A program made the translations under genes and the position numbers. Below the pieces are notes generated by a model. That model saw only the letters and a list, made by a program, of their open reading frames with translations, was not told the DNA's origin and ran no database searches. From an uncultured Parafilimonas sp. (GTDB lineage: Bacteria > Bacteroidota > Bacteroidia > Chitinophagales > Chitinophagaceae), in NCBI GenBank assembly GCA_937892395.1, contig CALAGJ010000097.1, positions 1-49,993 of the forward strand: 49,993 bases of DNA, in the 5' to 3' direction. The first letter of the stretch is position 1; the number at the start of each line of letters is the position of its first letter. This document shows, piece after piece, positions 1 through 7,015 of the stretch.

Positions 1-31
1 CGCGCGCCAGCTGCGGCAGTTTCGTGCTCAT
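1..31 (-). CDS. Start of an unidentified gene in the GC-rich end (partial)
   Basis: An ATG at position 31 on the minus strand opens a frame (MSTKLPQLAR) that runs off the window edge. A GGAAA purine stretch lies just upstream and could serve as a ribosome binding site. It follows the gene at 64-558 in the same direction, 32 bases away, so the two could be cotranscribed in the source organism. Ten residues are too few to assign a function. Confidence 0.25.
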   Translation of the reverse strand, partial: MSTKLPQLAR

Positions 32-63
32 CAGGTTTCCAGTATAGCGTATGTTCTGGAACT

Positions 64-558
64 CTAGATCGGTCCCGTCAGGCGGTCTTCGCAATATCGC
101 AGAAGCGGCCGGAAGACTGCAGATTTGCTGTCGAGCAAGGAGCTGAGTCCGGCGCGCACACTACCCTCGACTACCAGGCGAAACTTGGGGCGTACCACCC
201 CGAGAATGCCCGTGAGCACACCGCGATGAATCGCCGCGCCAAAGCCAGTGCCCTCGACGACAATGGCGGCGATTGAGATCTGCGCAGCGCACCTGCGTAG
301 CTCGTCGACGAGCGCGCGGCGTACTTTCTCATCCGGCGGCTTCGCATGCAGCGGGGGCAGGACGAAGAGTATGCGGACGCCGTGCTTGCTATTCTTTCCG
401 AGCCGATCGATGCACCGTGCGATCGCCTGTACGTGCCGCAGGTCGTTGTGCGAGCCCTGGTAAGCGAAGGCAATCATAAGGTCGCCACACGAACCAACCC
501 AATGGTTGTTCGTACTGTCTTCGACCTCGATGAGCCATCCCGGTGCCAGCTCGATCAC
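64..558 (-). CDS. Hypothetical protein, GC-rich source, foreign to the rest of the window
   Basis: This is a 164-residue protein that I do not recognise. It starts with GTG at 558, preceded by a strong GGGGGA Shine-Dalgarno sequence about seven bases upstream, a signal type the Bacteroidota genes of this window lack. The sequence alternates hydrophobic strands with charged helices (for example VRILFVLPPLHAKPPDEKV and AIVVEGTGFGAAIHRGVL). It has no signal peptide and no membrane segment, and the layout looks a little like the small STAS/SpoIIAA-type alpha/beta proteins common in myxobacteria. That comparison is an impression, not a match. GC content and codon use are clearly different from everything after about 1760. 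It appears complete and is the only intact gene in the GC-rich patch. Confidence 0.6.
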   Translation of the reverse strand: MIELAPGWLIEVEDSTNNHWVGSCGDLMIAFAYQGSHNDLRHVQAIARCIDRLGKNSKHGVRILFVLPPLHAKPPDEKVRRALVDELRRCAAQISIAAIVVEGTGFGAAIHRGVLTGILGVVRPKFRLVVEGSVRAGLSSLLDSKSAVFRPLLRYCEDRLTGPI

Positions 559-727
559 GTTCGCTCCCCCGGCAAGTATCCGACCCTGTGTACGCAGATG
601 AATCGACCTCCTTGACGGTCCAGGTGACTTCGGTGAGCCAGCTGGGATGCTAGCACGATCGGCTGCGGCGCATCAGCTTGCGCGAGCCGGCATCCCGTCG
701 CGCCGGCTCGGCGAGCAGCCACATATG

Positions 728-1140
728 TCAGAACAGCATCATCATGAATGGATGCCCAATCAGGGTGATGCCGAGGTGCGCATGCCGCCACAGACCCAGC
801 CCGGCGCCGCCGACCAGGAGCAGCCACACGCCCGAGACCGCGGGCAGCCACCGCGCCAGCCGGCTGCGTAGGCCCTGTGGCAGCGCCCAGCCCAGGCGCG
901 GCAGCTGGGTGGTAAGCAGCAGGACCGGTGTCGTCAAAAGGACCAGCAGCAGCATGACCGCGGCGCCGTGAACCGGCGAGCCCGTGGTGGCGGCCTGGCC
1001 GAGCGCCCACGCCGGAATCATGCACGGCAGAAAGCCCATCGCGGCGCCAAGCGCCAGCTCGCGCAGCGGATGGGTGCTCAGTAGCAGCGGTGAAAGCAGG
1101 CGCCGGACTTCCCGGAGCGCCGCCGTCGTGATCGGCGGGC
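728..1140 (-). pseudogene. C-terminal fragment of a TauE/SafE-type membrane permease
   Basis: The minus-strand frame that ends at 728 encodes about 120 residues resembling the C-terminal half of the sulfite exporter TauE/SafE family of high-GC Proteobacteria. There is a hydrophobic segment beginning GAAMGFLPCMIPAWALGQ with the small-residue/LPC motif, a second segment (AAVMLLLVLLTTPVLLLTT), and a last segment (WLPAVSGVWLLLVGGAGLGL) before the stop. The N-terminal half is missing. Beyond about 1140 the same frame degenerates into arginine- and glutamine-rich sequence typical of a wrong frame, so the real gene is cut there. The upstream boundary is approximate. This is a foreign fragment inside a chimeric stretch and not a functional gene here. 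Confidence 0.55.
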
Positions 1141-1147
1141 CGGGGCG

Positions 1148-1395
1148 GCGGCGGAGGTGCTGGAGAGGGCGATCGCGGTCGGCCACTGGTCGGCGGCGAC
1201 GACGCTGCTGTACCTGCAGCAGGCGGCGTACCTGGCCAAGGAGATCACCAACTCTGCGGACCGGACGCGCCTTCTGGCGACGCTGGACACCGCGGTCAAC
1301 ATCCTGTCGCTGCTGCTGCAGCTGCTGGTCGTCGGGCGGCTGACCGTCCGGCTGGGGGTGGCGCTGGTGCTGTTCTCGGTGCCGGCGCTGATGGT
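1148..1395 (+). pseudogene. Internal fragment of an MFS (NTP/NDP exchanger-like) transporter
   Basis: On the plus strand, about 80 residues read as an internal piece of a major facilitator protein. They run from roughly VLERAIAVGHWSAATTLLYL through a stretch (RTRLLATLDTAVNILSLLLQ) to LVVGRLTVRLGVALVLFSVP. The pattern resembles the Npt1/Npt2-like MFS proteins of Xanthomonadales, where a residue pair such as ARTAFF precedes a membrane helix and a GRL..R.G loop. Neither the start nor the end of the transporter is present. Both edges abut unrelated coding fragments on other frames or strands, which is why I treat it as a piece of a chimera. Family assignment is from pattern recognition only. Confidence 0.45.
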
Positions 1396-1399
1396 CACG

Positions 1400-1482
1400 C
1401 CGGCCGACCCGCTGGCCGACAACGTGCTGACCGGCTTCGAGGGCGCCGACACGCTGGCCGGTGGTGGCGGCGACGACACCGT
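1400..1482 (+). pseudogene. RTX (haemolysin-type calcium-binding) repeat fragment
   Basis: Directly after the MFS piece the same plus-strand frame reads ADNVLTGFEGADTLAGGGGD. This matches the glycine- and aspartate-rich nonapeptide pattern (GGxGxDxLx) of RTX proteins secreted by type I systems in Proteobacteria. Only about three repeat units are present, without any start, signal or end. The change from a membrane transporter to RTX repeats in mid-helix is not a natural domain order, which supports an artificial junction near 1395-1400. Confidence 0.5.
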
Positions 1483-1602
1483 TCACGCGCAGGGTCATCA
1501 TCGGGCCGGTGCCGTCAGCCAAGGTGGCGCTGGCGCGTACGGTGATGGTGTCGGTGAGGTTCAGCTGGCCGCGATAGCTGGTGTCGGTGAGGATCATCCC
1601 GC
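1481..1602 (-). pseudogene. Beta-domain fragment (carbohydrate-binding-like), foreign
   Basis: The minus strand here encodes about 40 residues (core LTDTITVRASATLADGTGPM followed by MTLRVNGVV) of beta-strand-rich character. They resemble small carbohydrate-binding domains attached to RTX proteins in Alphaproteobacteria, in which a 'TVRA.GT..G.GP.M.L.V.G' pattern is common. It has no start or stop of its own. It is joined on one side to plus-strand RTX repeats and on the other to a VCBS-type piece. The identity is tentative; the claim that it is an isolated fragment is firmer. Confidence 0.35.
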
Positions 1603-1757
1603 TGCGGAACACCGTGATCGGCATCCATTCGCCACTCACGATCATATCGGCCTGTTTGTCGCCGTTCACATCGCTGAAAACAATACCTCTCACCATGCCG
1701 CAGTAGGCAAACGCCGGCGCCACCTGCTGTGTCACGTCGGTGAATTTCCCCTTGTCG
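1603..1757 (-). pseudogene. VCBS/FG-GAP repeat fragment of a Bacteroidota outer-membrane-type protein
   Basis: About 52 minus-strand residues contain KGKFTDVTQQVAPAFAYCG, then VFSDVNGDKQADMIVSGEWM and PITVFR. This is the hallmark of FG-GAP/VCBS repeat proteins (CRTAC1/ASPIC-like) common in Chitinophagaceae and Cytophagales, where 'DxNGDxxxDxxVxGEWMPI' forms the calcium-binding beta-propeller blade. The GC content is intermediate (about 55 percent by eye), so the source is probably a second Bacteroidota species. It is spliced in frame to the agmatine deiminase piece, although these two families do not normally fuse, and there is no linker. Confidence 0.5.
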
Positions 1758-2659
1758 TCTGGCATAGGTATGCGTATTACTTTAAATGGTGTACCAAATA
1801 CTGATTTGAAATTAGTCAGTATATATTGTAGATTGGCTTCTATCTGTGGGCCATCAGCTACACCGTCAGGATACTGACCTACGAGTAGGGTCTCTTCATC
1901 CAGTAGCTTCATGTGCATGTCAATATGATGAATGTCGTCATAGGGTAGGGTTGTCATTTTGATATACCGGTTTATCCCCATAAAATTTTGCATGATGCTA
2001 TCTACACCTGCTTCTGAAAGGGTTTTGTTTTCGTCTAAAATCAATTTTGAGGCAAAGCCGGTTCCAAAACCATCAGTCATAAAATTTCCACCTGTATTTA
2101 CTAATTTCCACGGGGCAGTTGTGGTAGTAAAAGTGGGTGTTTGTAATAATCTACCCAGTGTGTAAGGTATTGTATCATCCTGCGGACGTGGTCTGTTATA
2201 CTTCCAGTCTATGGTATATAGCGAATCTACATCATTGGAATAAGCAGTCCACGGACCATAGTCGCGGCTCCAAACAGAGTTAAAGCGTGTGTTTACAAAA
2301 CTTACATTTACCGTATCTATTCCTCTTGCTGAAAGATAATCAATAACAGATTGGGTATTGTTACAAACAATATACACCCTGCATTCTTGCTTTGCAGCAC
2401 GTATTATTTCTGTTAATATTGAAGGATAGCTTGTCCAAGTAATTTGCAGTGCCTGCAATGCTTCCCATTCTGCTATGGTTCGTACTCTTTTTTGAGGCGG
2501 CAGTAAGAAAACATCTGAAGCAGCGGGTGCCACAGGCAATAATGCCTCTTGCATCATCAAAGACTTTTCTCTGGCAGTCATATAATGTGGCAAGGACTGG
2601 CTTTGAGCAAATTGGATTATCAATAAAAAAATAATGGAAAATAAATGGCGTAAGTACAT
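1758..2659 (-). pseudogene. Agmatine deiminase family protein, 3'-truncated at a chimeric junction
   Basis: The N-terminal ~300 residues are a peptidyl-arginine/agmatine deiminase-family protein, which hydrolyses agmatine or a related guanidino compound to the carbamoyl product plus ammonia. Residues 1-20 form a signal peptide (MYLRHLFSIIFLLIIQFAQS), so this is an exported version. Family motifs are present: SRDYGPW, the glycine-rich VNTGGNFMTDGFGTGFASKL and the histidine motif DIHHIDMHMKLLDEETLL. The family's catalytic cysteine lies near the C-terminus and is missing, because homology stops after VIRIPMPDD near 1758. The frame remains open to 728 through unrelated DNA, but that extension is artefactual. 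A -7-like element lies 23 bases upstream of the start. Confidence 0.8.
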
Positions 2660-2682
2660 AGTGTATATTTTATGGTGCGCTA

Positions 2683-2690
2683 CAAACTTA
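2683..2690 (-). promoter_or_regulatory. Possible -7 element (TAAGTTTG) for the agmatine deiminase
   Basis: Read on the minus strand, this octamer is TAAGTTTG, matching the Bacteroidota -7 consensus TAnnTTTG. The start codon lies 23 bases downstream, giving a short leader. No convincing TTTG is found at the expected -33 distance, so this is a half-site call. Confidence 0.35.
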
Positions 2691-2829
2691 ATGAGAAATA
2701 AAAAGCGCAGCCTACTAAAAAAAATATTTCCACAATTTATTGCTGATTAAATAAAATATATACGTAGCGGCAGACGCTGTTTGGCATCCCAAAAAATACT
2801 ATGAACAACACATGTACGGCAAATCAATA

Positions 2830-4353
2830 TTACTTACTCACTAATACATCACCAGTCATTTCATCCGGTATTGGCAGTCCCATTACCGTAAGGATACTTG
2901 GGGCAAGGTCTCCTAATTTTCCGGGTTTGAGATTCCATTTTTTTGATTGATGCATTACAAACAATGGCACTAAATTAAGCGTATGTGCAGTGTTTGGGCT
3001 ACCATCTTCATTGATCATAAAATCTGCATTACCATGATCTGCGGTAAGAAAAATGGTATAACCATGCTGTAGTGCCGCGGTGGCAATTTTTTGTACGCAA
3101 GCATCTACAGTTTCCACGGCTTTTTGTACTGCACTAAATACACCTGTATGACCCACCATATCCGGATTGGCAAAGTTTAAACAAATGAAATCTGCTGATT
3201 CATTTTCTATTTCTGGCAATAGTTTTTCCGTCAATTCAAGGGCACTCATTTCAGGTTGTAAATCATAAGTGGCTACTTTTGGACTGGCAGCCAGAATGCG
3301 GCTTTCTCCTTCATAGGGCAATTCTCTACCACCACTAAAAAAGAAAGTAACATGGGGATATTTTTCAGTTTCTGCTATGCGAATCTGTTTTAATCCATGT
3401 GCAGCAATAACAGCTCCTAATGTGTTTTCAAGGTTATCATTTTTGAATACGACATGTATGTTTTTATAGGTTTTATCATATTCCGTAAGGGTTGTATAAT
3501 GCAATGCAAATGGATGCATTTGTTGCTCAGAAAAATCCTGCTGAGTAAGGGCCTGTGTTATTTCTCTGCACCTATCCGTTCTGAAGTTAAAACACAATAC
3601 GGCATCTCCTTCTTTTATCCTTCCATCCTGTCCTACGGCACTGTTAATGATGGGTAGTACAAACTCATCCGTAACACCATCGGCATAGGATTCATCTATA
3701 GCTGCTATAATATCAGTACGCTGTTTTCCAATACCATGTACCAAGGCATCATAAGCTATTTTAACACGCTCCCATCTTTTATCTCTGTCCATAGCATAAT
3801 ATCTGCCTATAACGGAAGCAATGGTACCCACAGAATTTTGCAAATGATTCTGGAGCTCTGTCATAAAGGCCAATCCGCTTTTTGGGTCCGTATCCCGACC
3901 ATCGGTAAATGCATGAATGTATAATTTTTCAATGCCTTCTTTTTTGCAGATATCACAAATTGCTTTGAGGTGATTGAGGTGGGAATGCACACCGCCATCA
4001 CTTACCAAACCCAGCAAATGCAAACTTTTATTATTTTCTTTTGCATAATGAATGGAAGCTTTTAGTGCAGGGTTAGCGGCCAATTCGCCTGTTTTTATGG
4101 CCACATTTATGCGTTGCAATTCTTGATATACTACTCTTCCGGCACCAATATTCAAATGACCTACTTCACTATTTCCCATTTGCCCTTCGGGCAATCCAAC
4201 AGCTTCTCCACAGGTTACTAGTGTGGTATGCGGAAATTGACCACACAAACTCTTATAAAAAGGGACATTTGATTGCTGAATGGCATCTGCCGAAGGAATT
4301 TTTCCCAAACCCCATCCATCCATTATGATTAATATTGCTTTGTTCGTTTGCAT
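2830..4353 (-). CDS. gpmI: 2,3-bisphosphoglycerate-independent phosphoglycerate mutase
   Basis: This 507-residue protein interconverts 3- and 2-phosphoglycerate in glycolysis and gluconeogenesis using two manganese ions and a phosphoserine intermediate. The nucleophile is Ser62 in MGNSEVGHLNIGAG. The alkaline-phosphatase-like metal motifs are visible at both ends (IIMDGWG at the N-terminus, TADHGNADFM and NFANPDMVGHTG at the C-terminus). The phosphotransferase insert carries HAFTDGRDTDP, RYYAMDRDKRW and NFRTDRCRE. The length matches the family's usual 505-515. The ATG at 4353 is preceded by an A-rich leader and a TACATTTG element. It stands alone, divergent from the DUF4783 gene, and nothing is missing. 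Confidence 0.97.
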   Translation of the reverse strand: MQTNKAILIIMDGWGLGKIPSADAIQQSNVPFYKSLCGQFPHTTLVTCGEAVGLPEGQMGNSEVGHLNIGAGRVVYQELQRINVAIKTGELAANPALKASIHYAKENNKSLHLLGLVSDGGVHSHLNHLKAICDICKKEGIEKLYIHAFTDGRDTDPKSGLAFMTELQNHLQNSVGTIASVIGRYYAMDRDKRWERVKIAYDALVHGIGKQRTDIIAAIDESYADGVTDEFVLPIINSAVGQDGRIKEGDAVLCFNFRTDRCREITQALTQQDFSEQQMHPFALHYTTLTEYDKTYKNIHVVFKNDNLENTLGAVIAAHGLKQIRIAETEKYPHVTFFFSGGRELPYEGESRILAASPKVATYDLQPEMSALELTEKLLPEIENESADFICLNFANPDMVGHTGVFSAVQKAVETVDACVQKIATAALQHGYTIFLTADHGNADFMINEDGSPNTAHTLNLVPLFVMHQSKKWNLKPGKLGDLAPSILTVMGLPIPDEMTGDVLVSK

Positions 4354-4379
4354 ATCTTTTTATTTAAAAAAACTAGGTG

Positions 4380-4387
4380 CAAATGTA
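4380..4387 (-). promoter_or_regulatory. Possible -7 element (TACATTTG) of gpmI
   Basis: On the minus strand this octamer is TACATTTG, an exact TAnnTTTG match, leaving a leader of about 26 bases that contains an A-rich stretch before the ATG. The only nearby upstream TTTG is 12 bases away, shorter than the usual 17-23, so the -33 part is unsupported. Confidence 0.4.
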
Positions 4388-4450
4388 CTCTTATAGTCTC
4401 AAATACTTAATTTGGCATGTTTTTGGGGCAATAATTGCAACAGTTTTTCT

Positions 4451-4837
4451 ATGAAATTAATATTATCTGTTTCCGTTTTTCTGGTGAGCATATACAGCTT
4501 TGCCCAGAATAATAACACAAGCAGCGAAGCATTAATCAATGCTTTAAAAGAAGCCAATGTTTCAAAAATTACCAACTATTTTGATAATTTTATCGACTTA
4601 AAACTTCCCCAAAAGGATGAAATAAAAAATATTGGGAAAACACAAGCATCACTTACTGTAAAGAACTTTTACGAAGAAAATGTTATCAAGGGTTTTGAGT
4701 TGAGCAGCCAACGGGAAATAGCAGGAACGATGTATATAGCTGGTAAATTAAAAACTTCCAACGCTGATTTTAACATTACTATTATGCTGAAAAAAAAGGG
4801 AGAGGATCTTAATATCCTTACTGTCAGGATTAACTAA
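4451..4837 (+). CDS. DUF4783 family exported protein
   Basis: This 128-residue protein starts at the ATG at 4451, where a clean signal peptide begins (MKLILSVSVFLVSIYSFAQ). An earlier in-frame ATG at 4412 would put 13 polar residues in front of the signal and is less likely. The mature part (LINALKEANVSKITNYFDNF, later GKTQASLTVKNFYEE and IMLKKKGEDLNILTVRIN) matches my recollection of DUF4783, a small periplasmic or secreted Bacteroidota family of unknown role with a cystatin/NTF2-like fold suggested by its length and strand pattern. It is followed by a strong terminator, so it is monocistronic. No function can be given. Confidence 0.8.
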   Translation: MKLILSVSVFLVSIYSFAQNNNTSSEALINALKEANVSKITNYFDNFIDLKLPQKDEIKNIGKTQASLTVKNFYEENVIKGFELSSQREIAGTMYIAGKLKTSNADFNITIMLKKKGEDLNILTVRIN

Positions 4838-4855
4838 TAGCATTTCAAATTTTTT

Positions 4856-4885
4856 ACAGGGCTACATGTTAGCCCTGTTTTATTT
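4856..4885 (+). terminator. Intrinsic terminator after the DUF4783 gene
   Basis: A perfect 9-base-pair stem (ACAGGGCTA at 4856-4864 with TAGCCCTGT at 4870-4878) encloses a 5-base loop and is followed by a T-rich tract (TTTATTT). It works only in the plus direction. It separates the DUF4783 gene from murF, which must therefore have its own promoter in the 25 bases that follow or depend on read-through. Confidence 0.8.
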
Positions 4886-4903
4886 CAACCCTATATTGCA
4901 GGC

Positions 4904-6199
4904 ATGAATCAAACAGATATATCCGCATTATATCAAAAATATTTACTATATCCTTCAGTTCAAACTGATACCCGGCAAATTACAAAAGGATCCTTATTTT
5001 TTGCATTGAAGGGGCCAAATTTTAATGGAAATCAATTTGCACAAAAAGCATTAGAATCAGGAGCGGCTTTTGTTATTGCAGATGAAGATGCTGGATTTAC
5101 AGATGAGCGGATTATCTATACAAACCACGTATTAACAACACTACAGGCTTTAGCACTTCATCATAGACAACAATTAAAAATACCAATAATAGCTATAACG
5201 GGAAGCAATGGAAAAACAACCACAAAAGAATTGGTAAATGCTGTCCTCGCTACACAGTATAAAACCAGCACCACTATTGGCAACCTTAATAATCATATTG
5301 GTGTGCCGCTTACATTGCTTAAAATAAAACAAACGCATGAAATAGCAGTGGTGGAAATGGGTGCCAATCATCAAAAAGAAATAGAAGGATATTGTACTTA
5401 TACTTTACCCTCACATGGCATCATTACCAATTGTGGAAAAGCGCATTTAGAAGGTTTTGGTGGAGTGGAAGGAGTAAGAAAAGGTAAGGGAGAATTGTTT
5501 GATTTTCTAAGATTGCATGGGGGTACTGTTTTTGCTTATGATGATTATGATTACCTACATCAAATGACTATGGATATACAGCATATTGAATGGTATGGTA
5601 CCCAAAAGGGAAAAGTGATGGGCAATATATTGCAGAGCGAGCCATTCCTAACTGTACAACTGAATCAAGGTATCGGTTTTGAAAAATTACAAACACAATT
5701 AGTAGGTGGGTATAATCTTCCAAATGTGCTTTGCGCCATAGCTATTGGTAAACATTTTGGTGTGTCCGATGAAAAAATAAAACAAGCTATTGAAAACTAC
5801 AGCCCGGACAATAGCCGCAGCCAGCTGATATCAAAAGGCTCAAACAAAATTGTCTTGGATGCCTACAATGCAAATCCCACAAGCATGCAAGCTGCTATTG
5901 AAAACTTTGCTAAGCTTCCTGCCCAAAATAAAATACTACTATTAGGAGGCATGATGGAGCTTGGTGAAGATAGTATAAGGGAGCATCAGGAGCTCATTCA
6001 TTTGCTACAACAATATAAGTGGGCTGATGTATATTTAGTAGGGGGAGATTTTGTGCATACCCAACATGGCTATCACTATATAGAAAAATCAAATGATTTG
6101 GCAGTCATTCTTTCCCAAAAAAATATTTCCAATACTTTTTTCTTAATAAAAGGAAGCAGAAGTATGCAAATGGAAAAAGTTCTGGAAGGTATTGTGTAG
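4904..6199 (+). CDS. murF: UDP-N-acetylmuramoyl-tripeptide--D-alanyl-D-alanine ligase
   Basis: This 431-residue cytoplasmic Mur ligase adds D-Ala-D-Ala to the UDP-MurNAc tripeptide, completing the peptidoglycan precursor. The N-terminal domain carries TDTRQITKGSLFFALKG, which binds the UDP part. The ATP loop is ITGSNGKTTTKEL, followed by NNHIGVPLTLL, EMGANHQKEI and the histidine region TNCGKAHLEGFGG. The C-terminal domain has DAYNANPTSMQAAIENF and LLGGMMELGEDS, both characteristic of MurF and not other Mur ligases. The length fits the family. It lies outside any dcw cluster, as is common for MurF in Bacteroidota. A TATATTG sequence six bases before the ATG resembles a -7 element. The stop codon is TAG. 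Confidence 0.96.
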   Translation: MNQTDISALYQKYLLYPSVQTDTRQITKGSLFFALKGPNFNGNQFAQKALESGAAFVIADEDAGFTDERIIYTNHVLTTLQALALHHRQQLKIPIIAITGSNGKTTTKELVNAVLATQYKTSTTIGNLNNHIGVPLTLLKIKQTHEIAVVEMGANHQKEIEGYCTYTLPSHGIITNCGKAHLEGFGGVEGVRKGKGELFDFLRLHGGTVFAYDDYDYLHQMTMDIQHIEWYGTQKGKVMGNILQSEPFLTVQLNQGIGFEKLQTQLVGGYNLPNVLCAIAIGKHFGVSDEKIKQAIENYSPDNSRSQLISKGSNKIVLDAYNANPTSMQAAIENFAKLPAQNKILLLGGMMELGEDSIREHQELIHLLQQYKWADVYLVGGDFVHTQHGYHYIEKSNDLAVILSQKNISNTFFLIKGSRSMQMEKVLEGIV

Positions 6200-6212
6200 G
6201 GTAATATTATAG

Positions 6213-6371
6213 ACTTTTACAGTAGCAGCTTATTCTAAAGGGAAAAGGAATCTTGTATTTTTAGATGGTAATGCACTTACAGCGAATGATCTTGCCGCAG
6301 GCACATATCAGTATGCTTTGGTGGTGGATGGGAAAGTGGTGGACAGTAAGATGATGATATTACAGCGCTAG
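6213..6371 (+). pseudogene. Relic of a T9SS C-terminal sorting domain
   Basis: This short open frame has no start codon. Its last 31 codons (6276-6371, LTANDLAAGTYQYALVVDGK then VVDSKMMILQR) are the end of a type IX secretion sorting domain. The same 96 bases at the end of the fibre gene (9203-9298) differ at about 20 positions by my count, roughly 79 percent identity. The upstream codons (YSKGKRNLVFLDGNA) fit the preceding beta strand of such a domain. A TAG at 6210-6212 and the murF stop close off the front, so the main body of the gene is gone. The likeliest origin is a tandem paralogue deleted except for its tail. Confidence 0.75.
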
Positions 6372-6408
6372 GAAATAGCTTTTATAAAAAATTGGACAGA
6401 TATTTTTT

Positions 6409-6440
6409 TAAAGAAGTCGGATTTGAACACGACTTCTTTA
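6409..6440. terminator. Terminator hairpin behind the murF/T9SS relic
   Basis: TAAAGAAGTCG (6409-6419) pairs perfectly with CGACTTCTTTA (6430-6440) across a 10-base loop. T-rich stretches flank both sides (seven T before, TTTCC after), so it could act in both directions. It lies 37 bases after the relic's stop codon, where a terminator of the vanished gene would be expected. Confidence 0.65.
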
Positions 6441-6511
6441 TTTCCTATTTATTGCAACTGAAAGTTTTCTCATCTATTCTGGTGCAGCCATCCCTACCAG
6501 TACCATCATTA

Positions 6512-6564
6512 CGGGCAGCGCCCGGTAAAAAATAAAAAATATTATTATGCCGGGCCCAGCCCGG
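6512..6564. repeat. Pair of GC-rich palindromes in AT-rich spacer
   Basis: CGGGC-agc-GCCCG (6512-6524) and CCGGGC-cca-GCCCGG (6550-6564) are two short hairpins with 3-base loops separated by a 25-base A/T spacer. The GCCCGG at 6520-6525 can also pair with CCGGGC at 6550-6555, so alternative folds are possible. This resembles a paired REP-like element or a structured untranslated region. No coding frame explains it. Confidence 0.45.
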
Positions 6565-7015
6565 AATGCTCAATCGGTAGATACCAAGATCATACTATAC
6601 ACTGCATACAGCATCATTTCAATCAATTAATGCATTTTGATTTCTTTTGCCCAAGTCTTCTTTTTATGTTGATTAGATGAAGATGATATCATGCAAACTT
6701 TCACAAAGAATAGCACAGTTTAACCTAAAATTGCATGTTAAATTTTCCACATTAAAAAAAATTTAAAAAAATATGCATTGGCAGGGTAACAAATTTTACA
6801 AACTGTGGTTCTACATGTGTTGCGAAATTTGGTTATCAAAATTTTAAAGTCAGCCATTCGGATGCAGACACGCGGTGAGCTGACGGCAAAGTTTGTTGGG
6901 GAAAGTTTTTTTTCATGGTGCAGATTTATTTTAAAAATCTAGGCCGCCTGTTTCTACAGATGGCTTTTATTTCAAATTCAACAACTTTTATTATACATAT
7001 TCATAAAAATTTAAA

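Larger units (their letters stand above)
6372..7015. other. Gene-free 644-base stretch with several inverted repeats
   Basis: I find no coding sequence here. The stretch holds a terminator hairpin (6409-6440), a pair of GC-rich palindromes (6512-6524 and 6550-6564) in otherwise AT-rich DNA, and a looser inverted repeat GTCAGC/GCTGAC (6849-6854 and 6879-6884). The last could be part of a long untranslated leader of the fibre gene at 7016. I saw no TAnnTTTG match placed convincingly for that gene. Confidence 0.6.

Noticed and set aside
555..1025. GC-rich minus-strand frame of 156 codons
   Set aside because: Composition is Ala/Arg/Gly/His-rich without any family pattern, and another frame on the same strand carries the recognisable permease sequence.
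1157..1804. Plus-strand open frame of 215 codons as a single gene
   Set aside because: It joins MFS and RTX-like pieces and then runs antisense to the VCBS and agmatine deiminase coding; after about 1482 it is a shadow frame.
4412..4450. Longer N-terminus for the DUF4783 protein
   Set aside because: The extra 13 residues are polar and precede a perfect signal peptide that begins at the next ATG.
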